Source: Turnera subulata (Eukaryota; Streptophyta; Magnoliopsida; Malpighiales; Passifloraceae). Taken from it: DNA of 64,000 nucleotides. Position 1 is the first letter of the stretch; each line of letters opens with the position of its first letter. The position numbers and the translations under genes were made by a program. The notes under the pieces were generated by a model. That model searched no databases and was not told the DNA's origin. It saw only the letters and a program-made list of their open reading frames with translations. Positions 22,592 to 34,410 of this stretch are shown one piece after another. Where the stretch lies: positions 14,594-78,593 of the forward strand of contig JAKUCV010004535.1 of NCBI GenBank assembly GCA_028386065.3, written 5' to 3'.

Positions 22592-24290
22592 TGTTAGAAC
22601 CTATGTCTTCATGGTTCATTCATTACAGGTTTTGATAATTGACAAACCAATTCAAGATCTTGACAAAGAAGAAACAAAAAGAAATGAAGCCAAACCAATC
22701 CTCAAAGCAAAAGAAACCAATCAAGAAGCAAAGTGATCAAGAATTCAAGTGAAGACGTGATCAAGAGTTAAAGTGCAAAAAGAGCAAGAGAAGTTAGGAC
22801 CTTTTTGTACAAGGTAAAACACTCAACTTCTCTTAGGCATTGGCTCAAAATAAAACAAGTTTTACTCATGCATTTCATAGCATCATTTCAATGATCAAAC
22901 ATGTTTTTAAGCAATGAACATCGATGTTGAAATTCTAGACATCGATGTCCTGCCTTCAAATGCTTTTCCAGAATAGGCAGTAAGGTTTGAACATCAATGT
23001 TGGAATCCCAAACATCGATGTTCACATGACCGTTGCAATCAAAAACTGCCCTGCCTCAGCATAACATCGATGTCCTTATTTCAAACATCGATGTTCTTCT
23101 TTCGAGCTCCCAAATTTGTTTTGCCGAGCCAAAATAACATCGATGTTATGATTTAAACATCGATGTTCCTACCTTTGAACAATTTTTCAAAAAAACGGCA
23201 GTAGGCAAATAACATCAATGTTGGCATCCCAAACATCGATGTTCTTGGTTTCAACCATTTTTCCAAATGTTGGCAGAAGGCTAAGAACATCGATGTTGGC
23301 TTCCTAAACATCGATGTTCTCATGACCGTTGCATTTGAAAAACACTGTTGTATAAGCAAAACATCGATGTTCTATTCCATAACATCAATGTTCTTCAAAT
23401 GCTCAGCTTCAATCATTTTTCACAGAAGCAAAATAACATCGATGTTGGAATTAAAGCATCGATGTTCTTCACAGATCAGTTTTCATCTCATTTTCACAGA
23501 ATCAAAATAACATCGATGTTGGGATGGAGAACATCGATGTTTTAGTTACCGTTAGTGCAAAAAATTCAAATTTATTGGACAAAACATCGATGTTGAGAAG
23601 TAAAACATCGATGTTATGGCCGTTATTTCTGATAACTTTTTAGCACCCACTATGTTTTGTTTAAGATTGTTTTTGGGTGGATTTAAAACGGCTCTATAAC
23701 TTTTCAGAGCTATAAATTGAGCATTCTTAGCTCTGTTTCAGAACTAATCAACTCTCAACATTCAAGCATTCATTCCATACACTCATCAAAATTATTATTG
23801 AGCCAATATCCTTTTGAGGATTTGAGAGTTGCCTTTTAGAGCTTTACTTGTATACTCATATCTGCTCTTTGAGAGAGTTCTTTGTTTGAGTGATTGAATT
23901 GTGTATTCATACACCTTAAGGGAGGTTAGTTCCCTTGTTGAGAATCATAGGGAGAGGGTATATCTTCCTGTGTGAGAAGTCTTGAAGTGAGGTATCTTCA
24001 AGCAAGAGTGCTGAAGTTCATGTGACTTGAACTCTCAGGTTTAGGATTCTTGTGACTAGAATTCCTAGGTTGTAACGGTTTGTTAAGCACCAGTAAGCTT
24101 CACACTAGATAGTGAAATCTTCAAGTGAGACTTGAAGGACTGGATTAGCCACAAGTTAGTTGTGTGTGAACCAGTATAAAAATCCCTGTGTCCTTCAATC
24201 TTTTAATTCCGCAATTATCTCCTGCCTATTTAGTTTTAATTCGAATATCGCTATTCACCCCCCCTCTAGCGAAGGGCTATTGTCCTAACA
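22592..24290 (+). mobile_element. 3' LTR of the Sirevirus-like element
   Basis: The 1699-bp LTR begins TGTTAGAACC and ends GTCCTAACA. Positions 22918-23617 carry 20 copies of the AACATCGATGTT palindrome or one-base variants, again in pairs. The 3' half (about 23690-24280) is noncoding. Confidence 0.9.
22918..23617. repeat. Paired AACATCGATGTT palindrome array, 3' LTR
   Basis: Ten pairs of the 12-mer, spaced like the 5' array, with decayed copies AACATCAATGTT at 22990, 23211 and 23381. An extra isolated copy lies at about 22176 in the interior. Confidence 0.95.
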
Positions 24291-25518
24291 CCATGAACAG
24301 TAAGTCCATTCCTAGCCCAGAACAGCCCAACAGGTTCAGCCCATGCCCAGGCCAACCCAACCCACTAACATTGCCCGCGACCCATTTTGTAGCCAGGTCG
24401 TCTTCATCCTCCCACTCACCTAGGTGGGTTGCAGTGGTGGCGCACGCTTCGAGGAGGAGGCGGCACGGGAACGGAGGCGAAGGCGACGATGCAAGGGCGG
24501 CTGCAGGCGACGTGCTGCGGTGGCTGCAGGAGAGGAGGAGGCAGCGGCTTGCTCGTTGTCGGGTATGGATTTCCTCACGGCGGCATCGGGTGGCGGAAGA
24601 CGACGGGGGCGACGAGGAAAAGTAGGCGACGTCACGGCGAGCGTGCTGGTGGCGGTGGTGCAGTGAACGGCGGCCTGGAACCCGTCGGCGTGCACAGTAA
24701 CCCGAGGAAGGAATGGTGACGGTACTGTTCCTCCGGGTTTTTTTTTTCCTTTTCTGTTTTTCTCTTTTTTTTCTTATTTTCTTTCTTATTTTTTCTATTT
24801 TTCTGTTTTTTTTGTTTTGTTTTTCTTTCTTTTTTCTTCTTCTTCTACTCTTTTTTTTCTTTTTTTTCTTTCTTTTTTTTTCTTTTTTTTTCTTGTTCTT
24901 TTTTTTCTTTCTCTCTTTTTTTTTTTCTTTTCCTCTCTTTTTCTTTTCCTCTCTTTTTCTTTTCCCTCTCCTTTATTCCTCTCCTCTTCCTTTCTTCCTC
25001 TTCCCAGCTGCTTTTAAACCGATGAAAACACTGCACATCAGCCGCTTGTATAGTTGCTTCAATTATGTAGGTTTGGCTGCATATGAGGCGGATCCGATCC
25101 GGACTAGAAAATAACTGATACCCCCTTAGTTACTTCCCGGAGTGATTGTTCCTAAGGATTTCGGGACCCAAAAAATCCACGAAATAATCACTAGCGCGGG
25201 AAAACCCTCGGTTTCGAAAAACGACGCTCGATTTACCTTGAATTAATTACCCAAAATTAATTCAACGGTAAATCATGGTAAAAAAACTTTTACAGTCCCG
25301 GTAAAAATCCAAATTTTTACCCGGGTTGTTACAGTCTACCCACCTTAAAAAGAATTTCGTCCCCGAAATTCCGTCTTATCCATTGGTCCTACCACAATAA
25401 GCTTCTAGCACACTCTGCTAGGTGTCCAAACTCAACATGAGATACCGCTTATACCCTTAAGCGACATCTCATCCTCTATAAGAACCAAACCTCATGACTG
25501 GCAAACTCACACACAGTC

Positions 25519-25896
25519 ATGGACTCTCCAATCCGATCTCGAACTACCTCAGACTCCAAGAACAATAGCTATATCGGTGGCACTGCCTTCCCGACAAGCT
25601 CCGATGAAGAACCTCCCAAGAAGGGGTTCAAGACAAACATCATCGGTCTGAAAGAACACATTGTCGTCTCCCCAAAACGGCGAAAGAAGCGTGCCAACAA
25701 GAAGGCTGAGGATAGGAAAGGCAAGGCAACCACTGAAAGCAGCACTCCACAGCAGACACTGACGCAACTGAACACTTCACTGAAGAAGATCAGCTCGGTG
25801 GTGATGCAGATAGAACTGGCGTGCGCAGAACTCTTTCCCCACGTGAAAAATATCCAAAAACTTGTAAAAGATCTAGAGAAGCAAGTAACTCCATAG
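25519..25896 (+). CDS. ORF A: basic coiled-coil protein of element X1
   Basis: This 125-residue frame lies on the strand opposite to the retrotransposon. The start MDSPIR is shared with the X2 copy, which supports this ATG. Residues 1-35 are Ser/Thr-rich with an acidic SSDEEPPKK patch. Residues 53-70 include the basic cluster KRRKKRANKK, a plausible nuclear localisation signal. The last 45 residues have hydrophobic spacing typical of a short coiled coil (LNTSLKKIS, IELACAEL, VKDLEKQV). I recognise no family. Homology to 59405-59805 is clear at both ends (MDSPIR-TRTTSDS; CAEL and LEK-V-P). Expression is unknown; being intact here while broken in X2 suggests recent function or chance. Confidence 0.6.
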   Translation: MDSPIRSRTTSDSKNNSYIGGTAFPTSSDEEPPKKGFKTNIIGLKEHIVVSPKRRKKRANKKAEDRKGKATTESSTPQQTLTQLNTSLKKISSVVMQIELACAELFPHVKNIQKLVKDLEKQVTP

Positions 25897-26108
25897 AGTA
25901 CTTCTTCTCCTGTTGCAAAACCGTTATAAATTAAATAAAATAAGTTTTTTTTTAAAATCAAAATCTCTTATGTCACGAAATCTTATGTTAAATGGAAAAT
26001 CAAAACATCTCAAGGCAAAACAAAACTTAACAATAAGAATATAAAATCAAACATAAAGAAATTAAAAATAAAACTCGTTTAACAAAATCAAAACATAAAG
26101 AAGTTAAA

Positions 26109-26415
26109 CAAAATATATTTCCATGATCGGTGCTCGTATCGGACATAAACACCCTCGAAGCCAAGAAACGTAACACGTGCAACTAACGGTGACGTCAATT
26201 CCCTCGTGATAAAGATATCCGTTAACTCGCACAGTGATGATCACGAGAGCGTCCTGTGTCCCTCAAAAGAAACGTACCCACTTGTTCACAAATTCTGCAT
26301 GAGCCAAAAACGTCTGTCAAGTCTCGTATCCCTCCACGATGCCCGAACAATTGTAAGCTTGTCGCACATGCGCTCTACTCGAGGTATGGTCCCATCAGTC
26401 TAACCTATACGGTCA
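26109..26415 (-). pseudogene. Decayed ORF C (GRF protein) of X1
   Basis: The minus strand gives DGTIPRV, then MCDKLTIVRASW, aligned with GGTIPRV and LCDEVAPVWTS of X2 ORF C. Little of the zinc finger survives; the first ligand pair C-x-C is damaged and stops follow. The coiled-coil and membrane parts are not recognisable. Confidence 0.55.
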
Positions 26416-26748
26416 CGAATGCATGTGATAAAAGATGCAAAAAAGGGTCATAAAAAGAAACGCCAAGGTAGCCAGGGCGTTAGAAAATCGCGAGATGGAA
26501 AAGGGTTGAAAAACACTGGCGTTGTAGCCCGAAAAACGTATAAAGTAACGAAGCAATAAATGAAACAACGGAAAAATTTTCAAAAAGCAAAATCTTAAAG
26601 AACGAAAACGGTAATCACGCTCCCCATATGAGTATAAAAGACGGTGTGGTGAGATGTAAATCATCAAAAGCATTTTAAAGCAAACAAACGCTCAGGCAAA
26701 GAAACCTCAAAACTCAAAAAATCAAAACACCAACGCGTCCGAAACAAC

Positions 26749-27432
26749 ATGCCTGCTCCGTCATCCGTCTTTTTCGTCGAAGGTGCCAACCTAGGCAGAA
26801 GAAACCGGCTGGCCTACAGCATGATCAACGAGCGTTCAGAGGAACTACCGAACGAGCTCGGCAGAATGCCCCGTCTGGTCTTCATCGACGAACTCTACTC
26901 GTCCAGATTCTTCGTCACTCCCATGGAAGAGACGTTCTTCCTAGAGGACCATGGCACTCTGAGGACCTCCTACTACGGCTTGGCCAACTCCGTCATGTTT
27001 TTCATTTCTGAAAGACTTCAGGAGTTCAACCTAGAGTCCACTTGCCATTCCTTGGAGCAAGGTACCTACTACCAGCTCTCGATGACTGCCCAAAGCATGC
27101 CCAGAATGACTCGATTACCTCCAACTTGGCCAAAGGCCCGACTACTGGTGTGGAACTGCAGAGGAGTCGCTAGGCGTTCCCAGGAGTTCTCGCGTACCCT
27201 GAGGGACCTGAAGAACCAGTACAAGCCCAACATGGTTCTTCTCACGGAGACCCAATGGCAGCCTGAAGACAATCACAGTCTCATCCCACTCCGGTTCCCT
27301 CAAGCAAACCGGTTCGAGCTTCCTGGCCAGAACAACCCGGGCGGCATATGGTTCTCGTGGAGCGACAGGATCACGGTCAACATCAACAATGACCCCAACA
27401 GCTTCAGGGTCAACGTCATTCCGAGAAGATAA
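26749..27432 (+). CDS. ORF B: intact, unknown N-domain plus truncated EEP motif
   Basis: This 227-residue frame is antisense to X1. Residues 1-125 form a domain I do not recognise, with the very conserved stretch ELYSSRFFVTPMEETFFLED (48-67) and a GLANSVMFFIS segment. Residues 128-227 resemble only the first third of the endonuclease domain of plant LINEs: WNCRG (135-139), KPNMVLLTET (159-168; the Glu in TET corresponds to the metal-binding Glu of that family), and GGIWFSW (198-204), like the LINE GG-A-LW motif. The catalytic Asp and His motifs are absent, so nuclease activity is unlikely. Three relatives exist in the window (3440, 50139, 57765). The start is supported by MPSPTT in X2. Confidence 0.7.
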   Translation: MPAPSSVFFVEGANLGRRNRLAYSMINERSEELPNELGRMPRLVFIDELYSSRFFVTPMEETFFLEDHGTLRTSYYGLANSVMFFISERLQEFNLESTCHSLEQGTYYQLSMTAQSMPRMTRLPPTWPKARLLVWNCRGVARRSQEFSRTLRDLKNQYKPNMVLLTETQWQPEDNHSLIPLRFPQANRFELPGQNNPGGIWFSWSDRITVNINNDPNSFRVNVIPRR

Positions 27433-27675
27433 TGTATTTTCTTTTTTTATAATATTATCAATGTGATAATATTATTAGCAATATTAATAATATTTATATT
27501 TCCACTTATTTATGGCATCATTTACCTCTTATGTGTATGTTCTGCGACAGCTGGTGTCCTTTGACTGGATCCATAATGCACTAACTAAAATGATATAAAA
27601 TAATAAATAAATGGAGCGAACTATGCAAACAAGGACAACAAACACACAAGGACTGCCCAACAAGACCTAACGCCC

Positions 27676-27687
27676 GCTCTGCTACCA
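27676..27687 (-). promoter_or_regulatory. X1 primer-binding site
   Basis: On the minus strand TGGTAGCAGAGC begins four bases inside the 5' LTR. It differs by one base from the initiator-Met tRNA primer-binding site TGGTATCAGAGC. It fixes the element's orientation as minus. Confidence 0.8.
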
Positions 27688-27690
27688 AAA

Positions 27691-30600
27691 TGAAACGCCC
27701 CGACCCGTATTTACCGTACACAGTAAACACGTGTCGGAACTGTGACGACCCAACCATACAAAGCCCAGCATACAGTGTATACAACAGAAACTCGAGCTCA
27801 ACAGCCCAAAATAAAAAACATTAATAACAACATAACCGGCCCAATGGCCCAATAATAGCAATATAATACACAGCGGAAGACTTAATAACTCACAAAGACA
27901 CTGTATGTGACACTGATGCAAACTATGGATCCGAGCCCTGTCCAAGGGATAACGCCGCAGCTTGTCTGGAATGCACCAAACTTGTACCACAAATAACTCA
28001 TCCTACGGGATGAAAGCCCGCAGGTGAGGGGTGAGTCCGAAGTGCTCACAACCATGGATAGACGATCAATATGCAACACTATAATTACTCAAGGTCAAAA
28101 ACAAGCACAACAGCCAAACCGAAAGACAAGACCCAAAACTGGTCCAAAACCAAAAAGACTCAAATAAAATCCAATTTTCCAATTTTATCTTTCCGGGCCC
28201 CGTCACGGATAAGCTAGGGGTCAGACCTGGTTATCAACATATTCCGGGTGCCAGACCAAATCCAAAAGAACCCAGGGATCGACATCCGAAAAATAATCAC
28301 GGGATAGACATCCCAAGCATAGCCATGCTTATCACAAGTAACCCAGGTCAAGGCCACCACAAAACAGTCTTAAACTATCGAGTCGTACCACTACTTACCA
28401 CGTGACAATTATATTATCATCATCAAAATCAAATCACAGGGATCAACATCCCTAACCAAAATACCGGGATAGACATCCCAAACCAAACCAAGGATCGACA
28501 TCTGAAACACCCCGACCTAAATTTACCCAACTAACAGTAATTACAGCAAACAGTACCACCACGTGGCCATCATATAATGAAAGCATGAATTCACAACAGT
28601 AACAGTATTAAACAGACATAAAATCACACTCCCGTCACCCGTTATGGGGTCATCAACATTTGCACAGCGGAAGCATTTTCTAGATATTCAGTAACATCTT
28701 ATGCAAGACACAAAGCAAGCTATTGGATCCAAGTCCTGTCCGAGGGTACACTACAGCCGCCGAAATGCAATCCTGACCTAACCTGCAAGGACTGTGTGAG
28801 GGGTGAGACCAACCACTGTCTCACCGATAAACAAATAAACCGCAGTATACAAGCAACCGCAAATACACCCAAGCCAACACAGAAAACAATAGACGCACAG
28901 CAAGCACAAACATAGTATCAGTATCAACTTACCTGAACTAACTATAAGTCAAACTTCTCATGGTTAAGCTAGTCTCATAAACTCACCGACACTTGACGGT
29001 AGACTTACCAATTTTATTATTAGGGCCCTGTCACGTAATAAGTATTGGCCGTGCCTGGTAGCCAGGTTAGCTAACCCCAGGGTACTCCCTGTTAATCCAT
29101 AAATATCACAAATCACAAAGTATCACAATAACCGAGTCCCGCAGTCCTCGGCGGAAGTCCTGCAGTCCTTCCTATAACAAATCAACTGAGTCTCGCAGTC
29201 CCCAGCCGGGAGTCCCACAGTCCTCCCTATCAAATCACAAATCACAAGGCGACTACCATCTGGCCGTACCAATACCTGTCACGTGACAACCTAGATGTCT
29301 AGATGTTATTACCACTGTTTATTATTATTTCTTATTCCACTTGTCTAACAGTAACTCATCATATTCACGTTCCCGAGCAGGCTCTCAGCCTCACAGCTCC
29401 TCTGGGAATCCAATCACAAAGTCAGAATACCGGGTCACTGTCATTATTAACTCAATATCTCGTATCTCGTATGGTCATCGCAATATTCACATCAACATCA
29501 CAAAGTTCAATAATCAATCACAGTAGTCATCAAACACATAACAATAATCACAATAGTGGCCAGCAATAACATGATAAGCACGGCAAGATAACATATAAAA
29601 AAAAATCAATCAAACAACCGGGGTATCACGGGCAGCATACCGAAGTTTATAAGTTTATATCCTCACCTGATACTCCTTAGAAGCCGATATCTGGTTAAGC
29701 CTCGATATCCCTATATTTAGAACAACAGAAATCACTTACAATGCATAAACAAGAATGATCATGCATGATGCTGGTTTTAGTAATTATTATACGGCTTGCC
29801 TTATATCATATTTATTTTATTATTTCAATAATTTCCTTTACTATGAAATTAGCATTCCCAATTAATTAAAGATTAGCTCCTTATATGTTTTCAACCGATT
29901 TACTAATTATACTTAATTTTAAATTAAGACCGAAACCGAGCGTCCAAGCTGATATCCCGGCCCTTTTGTTGCTCGTGTCTACATATATGGGCCTTTTATT
30001 ATTATTAGCCCAAGTAAAACATAAATTCGATAAAACCAGAGGAATAAATAATACCATGGGCCTTCTTTCTAGCCCAAACGTAAATAAACGCATAAGAAAG
30101 TTAAATAAAGCATAAATGAAATAAACAAAAAAGTATGATTTAAATAAATAAAACATAAATAAAATCATAGAATTATTATTATTAATTAACTTAATTAACC
30201 GTTTAATTAATCGACGTTTAATGTCCGAGTCCACTTAATATCGTTCGGGTTCGTTAATGGGTTATAAATAGTCCATAGGGTCCGATAATTACCCAAAGTC
30301 CATGTTCGGGTTCACTGGAAAATTCCCGAGGCATCGCCGGAAAAATCCCGAGGCTGCCGGAAACTCGCCGGATTCCGGCCGATGTACTGTTCACCAAGGC
30401 AGCACATTCGCTGCTACTGTTCTTCCAGTAGCAAAACAGCCCAATTCCACCACCATCCGGCTACCAACAAACATCTCATCTCCGTGGCAAAAAAAACCGA
30501 TGGCCGGTACACCACCACACCACCATGCCCACCGTCCAGAATACCGTAACCCATAGCCACAATAGCACCACCGACGACATCACGGCAAGCCCCCAAATCC

Positions 30601-33600
30601 ACACCCGATTCAATCAATCACCAAGCACAGCACAAACCAACACCAATTAGTCCAATCCACAAAAACCCGATTAACAACAACCCTAGAAAAATCGAAAAAA
30701 AAGAAGCATTGAGCGGAAAGGGGAGGTGCGCCAGAGACTTACCCAATTAGTGCTTCGTCGGCGGCGGTTCAAGAGAGGAGAGTAGGGGTCCACGGCGCAT
30801 GAGAGGAAGAGGAAAGAGGAACAGAGTGTAGGAAGAGGGTGGTTCGTGGTCTACTTCCCTTTGGTGGCTTGGCTCGGGCGGCTTTGGTGCCCGACTCCTT
30901 GGTGGTCGGCAGAGGAGGCAGAAGCGAAGAGGGGCGGTGAGGCGACGGTCGCGAGGCGTTGTGGTAGTGCGAGGAGGAGGACGGCTGCAGGAGATCGGGC
31001 GGCTATTAGGTGACAAGGCAGAGAAGAGATCGGCGACGCATCTTTTGCCTTGGTAGTGACGAGCCCGACTCGTCTGTGGCGACGGTTACAAGCAACGACG
31101 GCGACCAGGGGTGGGGGAAGGGGTGTCGCGACATGAGAGTGTTGCAGGGAAGGGTGGTCGAGGCGGTGGCGATATGAATGAAGGAGGAGTAGCAGCGGTG
31201 ACGGGAGGTAGGAGGTGAAGGCAGAGAGAGAAGGCGGCAGGGGAGAGGAGGTGATGGTATCGGGTTGGTCGGCGCAGAAAAGGAGAGGAGGAGGGGATTT
31301 ATAGGAGAATAATGAAGGAAGAAGACAAGGGAAGATGAAGGAAAAATCTGGGGCGGAAAGGAAATATCAAGAACAGTGAGGAGAAGAAGAAGAAAAGTAG
31401 GAAGAAGAGAAATCGGGAAGGAGAAGGATTTGGGAAGAAAAGAAAATGTGAGGAAAAATAAAATGAAAAGGAAAAGAAGAAAAATAAGGAAAAGAAAATA
31501 GGAAAAGAGGAAAAAGCAGAAAAAGACAAGTGGGGTTGGCCCGAGAGAGAGAAAAAATCGCAGTCCCAATGTCGGGAAGATTTTTAGTCCGAGAATAGAC
31601 CAAAATGCCCTTACGTTCCTCTTTTGATCCATTAACGTTCAGGGGCATTTTCGTAGTTCCGAAATTCATCCCGATTTCGAAAATACGACTTGGGCTCGGA
31701 AAATCCAATTAATTCTCCTGAGCGTTGTCCAAGTCTCGGAATTGAAAATCGAGGTTCGGATAGTTGTATAAAATTCCCGGTAACCCGAGATAATTCTTAG
31801 AATTAATTTCCGAAGCTCGGTTGTCGATGGAGAATACTTTAGAGCGTCCGTATTACCAAAGGTCGAATTCGAGGTTCGTTTATTCTCGATAAAATTCTCG
31901 GATGATTCTTGTTTAACAGCAGTAAAACTTTATTATCCACCATAAAAGTCAAACGACTCGGTAAAATTTACAAAAATTTTACCCGGATCGTTACAACATC
32001 CTTATCACAATTTATTATTTATCCACTTTATTTTATGCCAAAAAGACACAAGGATAAACAACCAAAAACTCGACGTACAGGGATAAACATCCCAAAAACC
32101 AATCTAAGCACCGCGATAAACATCCCGAAACAAACCACAACAAATACAACACTCAATAGTGCAACAATCACCAAACACAACAACCGAGTAATATAGGCAC
32201 ATATTGAAGGAAATCCATCCTCACCTTGGCCGATTACTCAACTCCGGAGACAATGACCGGTCCCAAGCCGGCTCTTGGGGAAACTGTCCGATATCCAAAC
32301 CTATACAGCAAAACAACATGCTCACATAAATGCACATAATCGGTATACTACGATGCCAAAACTGCGAAATAACCCATCCCGGTTCATATCTTTTATTATT
32401 TCCCTTTACCGAAAATATTATACCGTACGTATATCCAAATATAATTTCGGTACCATACTTTAATTAAAACTCTTTCCAAAATATTTTCATAAAATAAAAT
32501 ACTTTTTCCAAAATAATAACTACCATAACTCGCCAGAAAAATAATAACGTATTTATAATTTCCAGAAAATATACATATAGTATTTATCTTTTTCTATATA
32601 TAATAATATTTTCCAACATAATATATAATTACCTTTAATTTTCAAAGTACATATATATATATATTTCCACAACCATAATTTTCCAGGGAAAATAATATAT
32701 ATATAAAATTTCCAGAAATTATTTTCATGGTATATATATTTTTCCAAATAATATTAGTTTTTTCCCAAAACATAACTTAATTATTTATCAATATATATAT
32801 ATATTCATATTTTTCTCAAATTACCAGAATTAAATTGATCATAATTTTCTCAAAGTGAATATATATTTTTTTTTGAAAATTAAAATACCAGAATAATTAT
32901 ATATACAGATTTATATATATATATATATATATTCAAAACTGATTTTATTCCAGAAAATAAATAAATATATATATTATTTCTTTTTTTTACTGGACTGGGC
33001 CATGAACAGTAAGCCCATTCCCAGCCCAACAGGTTCAGCCCATGCCCAGGCCAACCCAGCCCTCTAACACAGCCCGCGACCCGTTTTGTAGCCAGGTCGT
33101 CTTCATCCTCCCACTCACCTAGGTGGGCTGCAGTGGCGGCGCACGCGTCGGGGAGGAGGCGGCACGGGAACGGAGGCGAAGGCGACGATGCAAGGGCGAC
33201 TGCAGGCGACGTGCCGCGGTGGCTGCAGGAGAGGAGGAGGCGGCGGCTTGCTCGTCGTCGGGGTATGGATCTCCTCATGGCGGCATCGGGTGGCGGAAGA
33301 CGACGGTGGCGACGAGGAAAAGTCGGCGACGTCACGGCGAGCGTGCTGGTGGCGGCGGTGCAGTGAACGGCGGCCTGGAACCCGTTGGCGTGCACAGTAA
33401 CCCGAGGAAGGAATGGTGACGGTACAGTTCCTCCGGGTTTTCATTTTTTCCTTTTCTGTTTTTCTTTTTTTTCCTTATTTTCTTTCTTTTTTCTCTATTT
33501 TCTGTTTTGTTTTGTTTTTTTTTTTCTTTTTTTCTTCTTTTTCTACTCTGTTTTTTTTTTCTTTCTTTTTTTTCTTCTTTTTTTTTTCTTTCTCTCTCTC

Positions 33601-34025
33601 TTTTTTTTTTTCTTTGTTTCTTTTCCTCTCTTTTTCCTCTCCTTTCTTCCTCTCCTCTTCCTTTCTTCCTCTTCCCAGCTGCTTTTAAACCGATGAAAAC
33701 ACTGCACATCAGCCGCCTACATAGCTGCTTCAATTATGCAGGTTTGGCTGCATATGAGGCGGGTCCGATCCGGACCAGAAAATAACTGATACCCCCTTAG
33801 TTATTTTCCAGTGTGATTTTTCCTAAGGATTTCGGGACCCGAAAAATACCAACTAAGGTCCGAAAAATCCACGGAAAAATCACGAGCGCGGGAAAACCCT
33901 CGGTTTCGAAAAACGACGCTCGATTTACCTTGAATTAATTAGCCAATATTAATTCAACGGTAAATCATGGTAAAAAGACTTTTACAGTCTCGGTAAAAAT
34001 CCAAATTTTTACTCGAGCTGTTACA
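27691..34025 (-). mobile_element. X1 5' LTR with one nested solo LTR
   Basis: The LTR starts (plus-strand view) TGAAACGCCCCGACCCG and ends CTCGAGCTGTTACA. After removing 28503-31995 it is about 2.84 kb. It preserves the empty sites of both insertions that interrupt the 3' LTR. Positions 33430-33670 are low-complexity T/C sequence. Confidence 0.9.
28503..31995 (-). mobile_element. Solo LTR, L1b subfamily, nested in X1 5' LTR
   Basis: Runs from TGAAACACCCCGACC to ACCCGGATCGTTACA (3493 bp) with perfect duplication ACATC (28498-28502, 31996-32000). The empty site is at about 15846-15850. It has the CTGCGGGACT-type repeats (29130-29225) shared with the fragment at 223-1814. On its own strand a pyrimidine-rich leader is followed by a GGGTAAGT splice-donor-like site near 30740. 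Confidence 0.9.
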
Positions 34026-34030
34026 AGTAT

Positions 34031-34410
34031 GACCATCGTTTTTTTGAAAGCCAAGGCTTCGGTGGCATAAGTCTTCTTTACAATACCGTCAATTAATCTT
34101 CCTTCATGATTCCTACAGCAACTACTAATCTCACATTTCCTTCCATCTTTCTCAGAAGCATCAGTTATGTTAACTTTATTCTCACCATGACTAGACTTCT
34201 TCCATTTTAAGCTTGTACCAGCAGCAATGCATTTCTACTTGCACTACCTGCTGCTTTGTATGTTAACAAACTCAGCAAAGACATTCGTACTAATATTATT
34301 ATTCCTATTTGAAATAATAACAGACACCACACATGATGCTACAAAATTAATTAAAAATGATAAAAGTATGAGGAATCTTTTGTAAAGTTAGGAAAAATGA
34401 ATGTGTAAAT
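34031..34410 (-). pseudogene. RNase H-like (RVT_3) relic, copy 1
   Basis: The minus strand gives fragments of a plant non-LTR RNase H-like domain: KVNITDASEKDGRK, then a form of SSLATEALAV. The related copy at 39468-39690 is easier to read. No catalytic set is complete. The X1 element landed at its edge. Confidence 0.65.

Larger units (their letters stand above)
19884..24290 (+). mobile_element. Sirevirus-like Ty1/copia element nested in X1
   Basis: The ends TGTTAGAACC and GTCCTAACA are flanked by a perfect duplication CCATG (19879-19883, 24291-24295), and the empty site is at 32999-33003. A 3' LTR is clear (22592-24290). It is preceded by a strong polypurine tract and several more AGGGGGA blocks, a feature known from Sireviruses. 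A gag zinc-knuckle region and a protease start survive inside; the rest of pol is gone. The 5' part is rearranged and contains the assembly gap. Confidence 0.85.
15002..25333 (-). mobile_element. X1 3' LTR with two nested insertions
   Basis: The LTR is broken by a solo LTR (16193-19217) and a Sirevirus-like element (19884-24290). The three pieces (15002-16192, 19218-19883, 24291-25333) match the uninterrupted order in the other LTR (27691-28502, 31996-34025). It includes very T/C-rich sequence at 24720-25010 that opens long but meaningless frames. Confidence 0.9.
25334..27690 (-). mobile_element. X1 interior region
   Basis: The 2357-bp segment between the LTRs carries, on the plus strand, ORF A (25519-25896) and ORF B (26749-27432). 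On the minus strand it carries a decayed ORF C (26109-26415) and a tiny frame starting MDPVKG (about 27573 downward) that may be the vestige of a gag start, because X2 has MDPVEG at the same place. No protease, reverse transcriptase, RNase H or integrase was found in any frame. Confidence 0.85.
15002..34025 (-). mobile_element. X1: complete non-autonomous LTR retrotransposon
   Basis: Both ends are TG...CA type and are flanked by a perfect 5-bp duplication AGTAT (14997-15001, 34026-34030). Read on the minus strand, a 5' LTR (34025-27691) is followed by a primer-binding site, a 2357-bp interior (27690-25334) and a 3' LTR (25333-15002). With nested insertions removed the LTRs are about 2.84 and 2.89 kb. 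The tail of the interior next to the 3' LTR, reading GGACGAAATTC then TTTTTAAGGTGGG, resembles the 3' end of Tekay-type Ty3/gypsy elements. No gag or pol is present. The interior instead carries ORF A and ORF B antisense to the element and a decayed ORF C in sense. Confidence 0.9.

Noticed and set aside
24713..25114. Phe-rich frame of 133 residues (also 33385-33785)
   Set aside because: Low-complexity TTTTCTT sequence in an LTR; all frames are open by composition.
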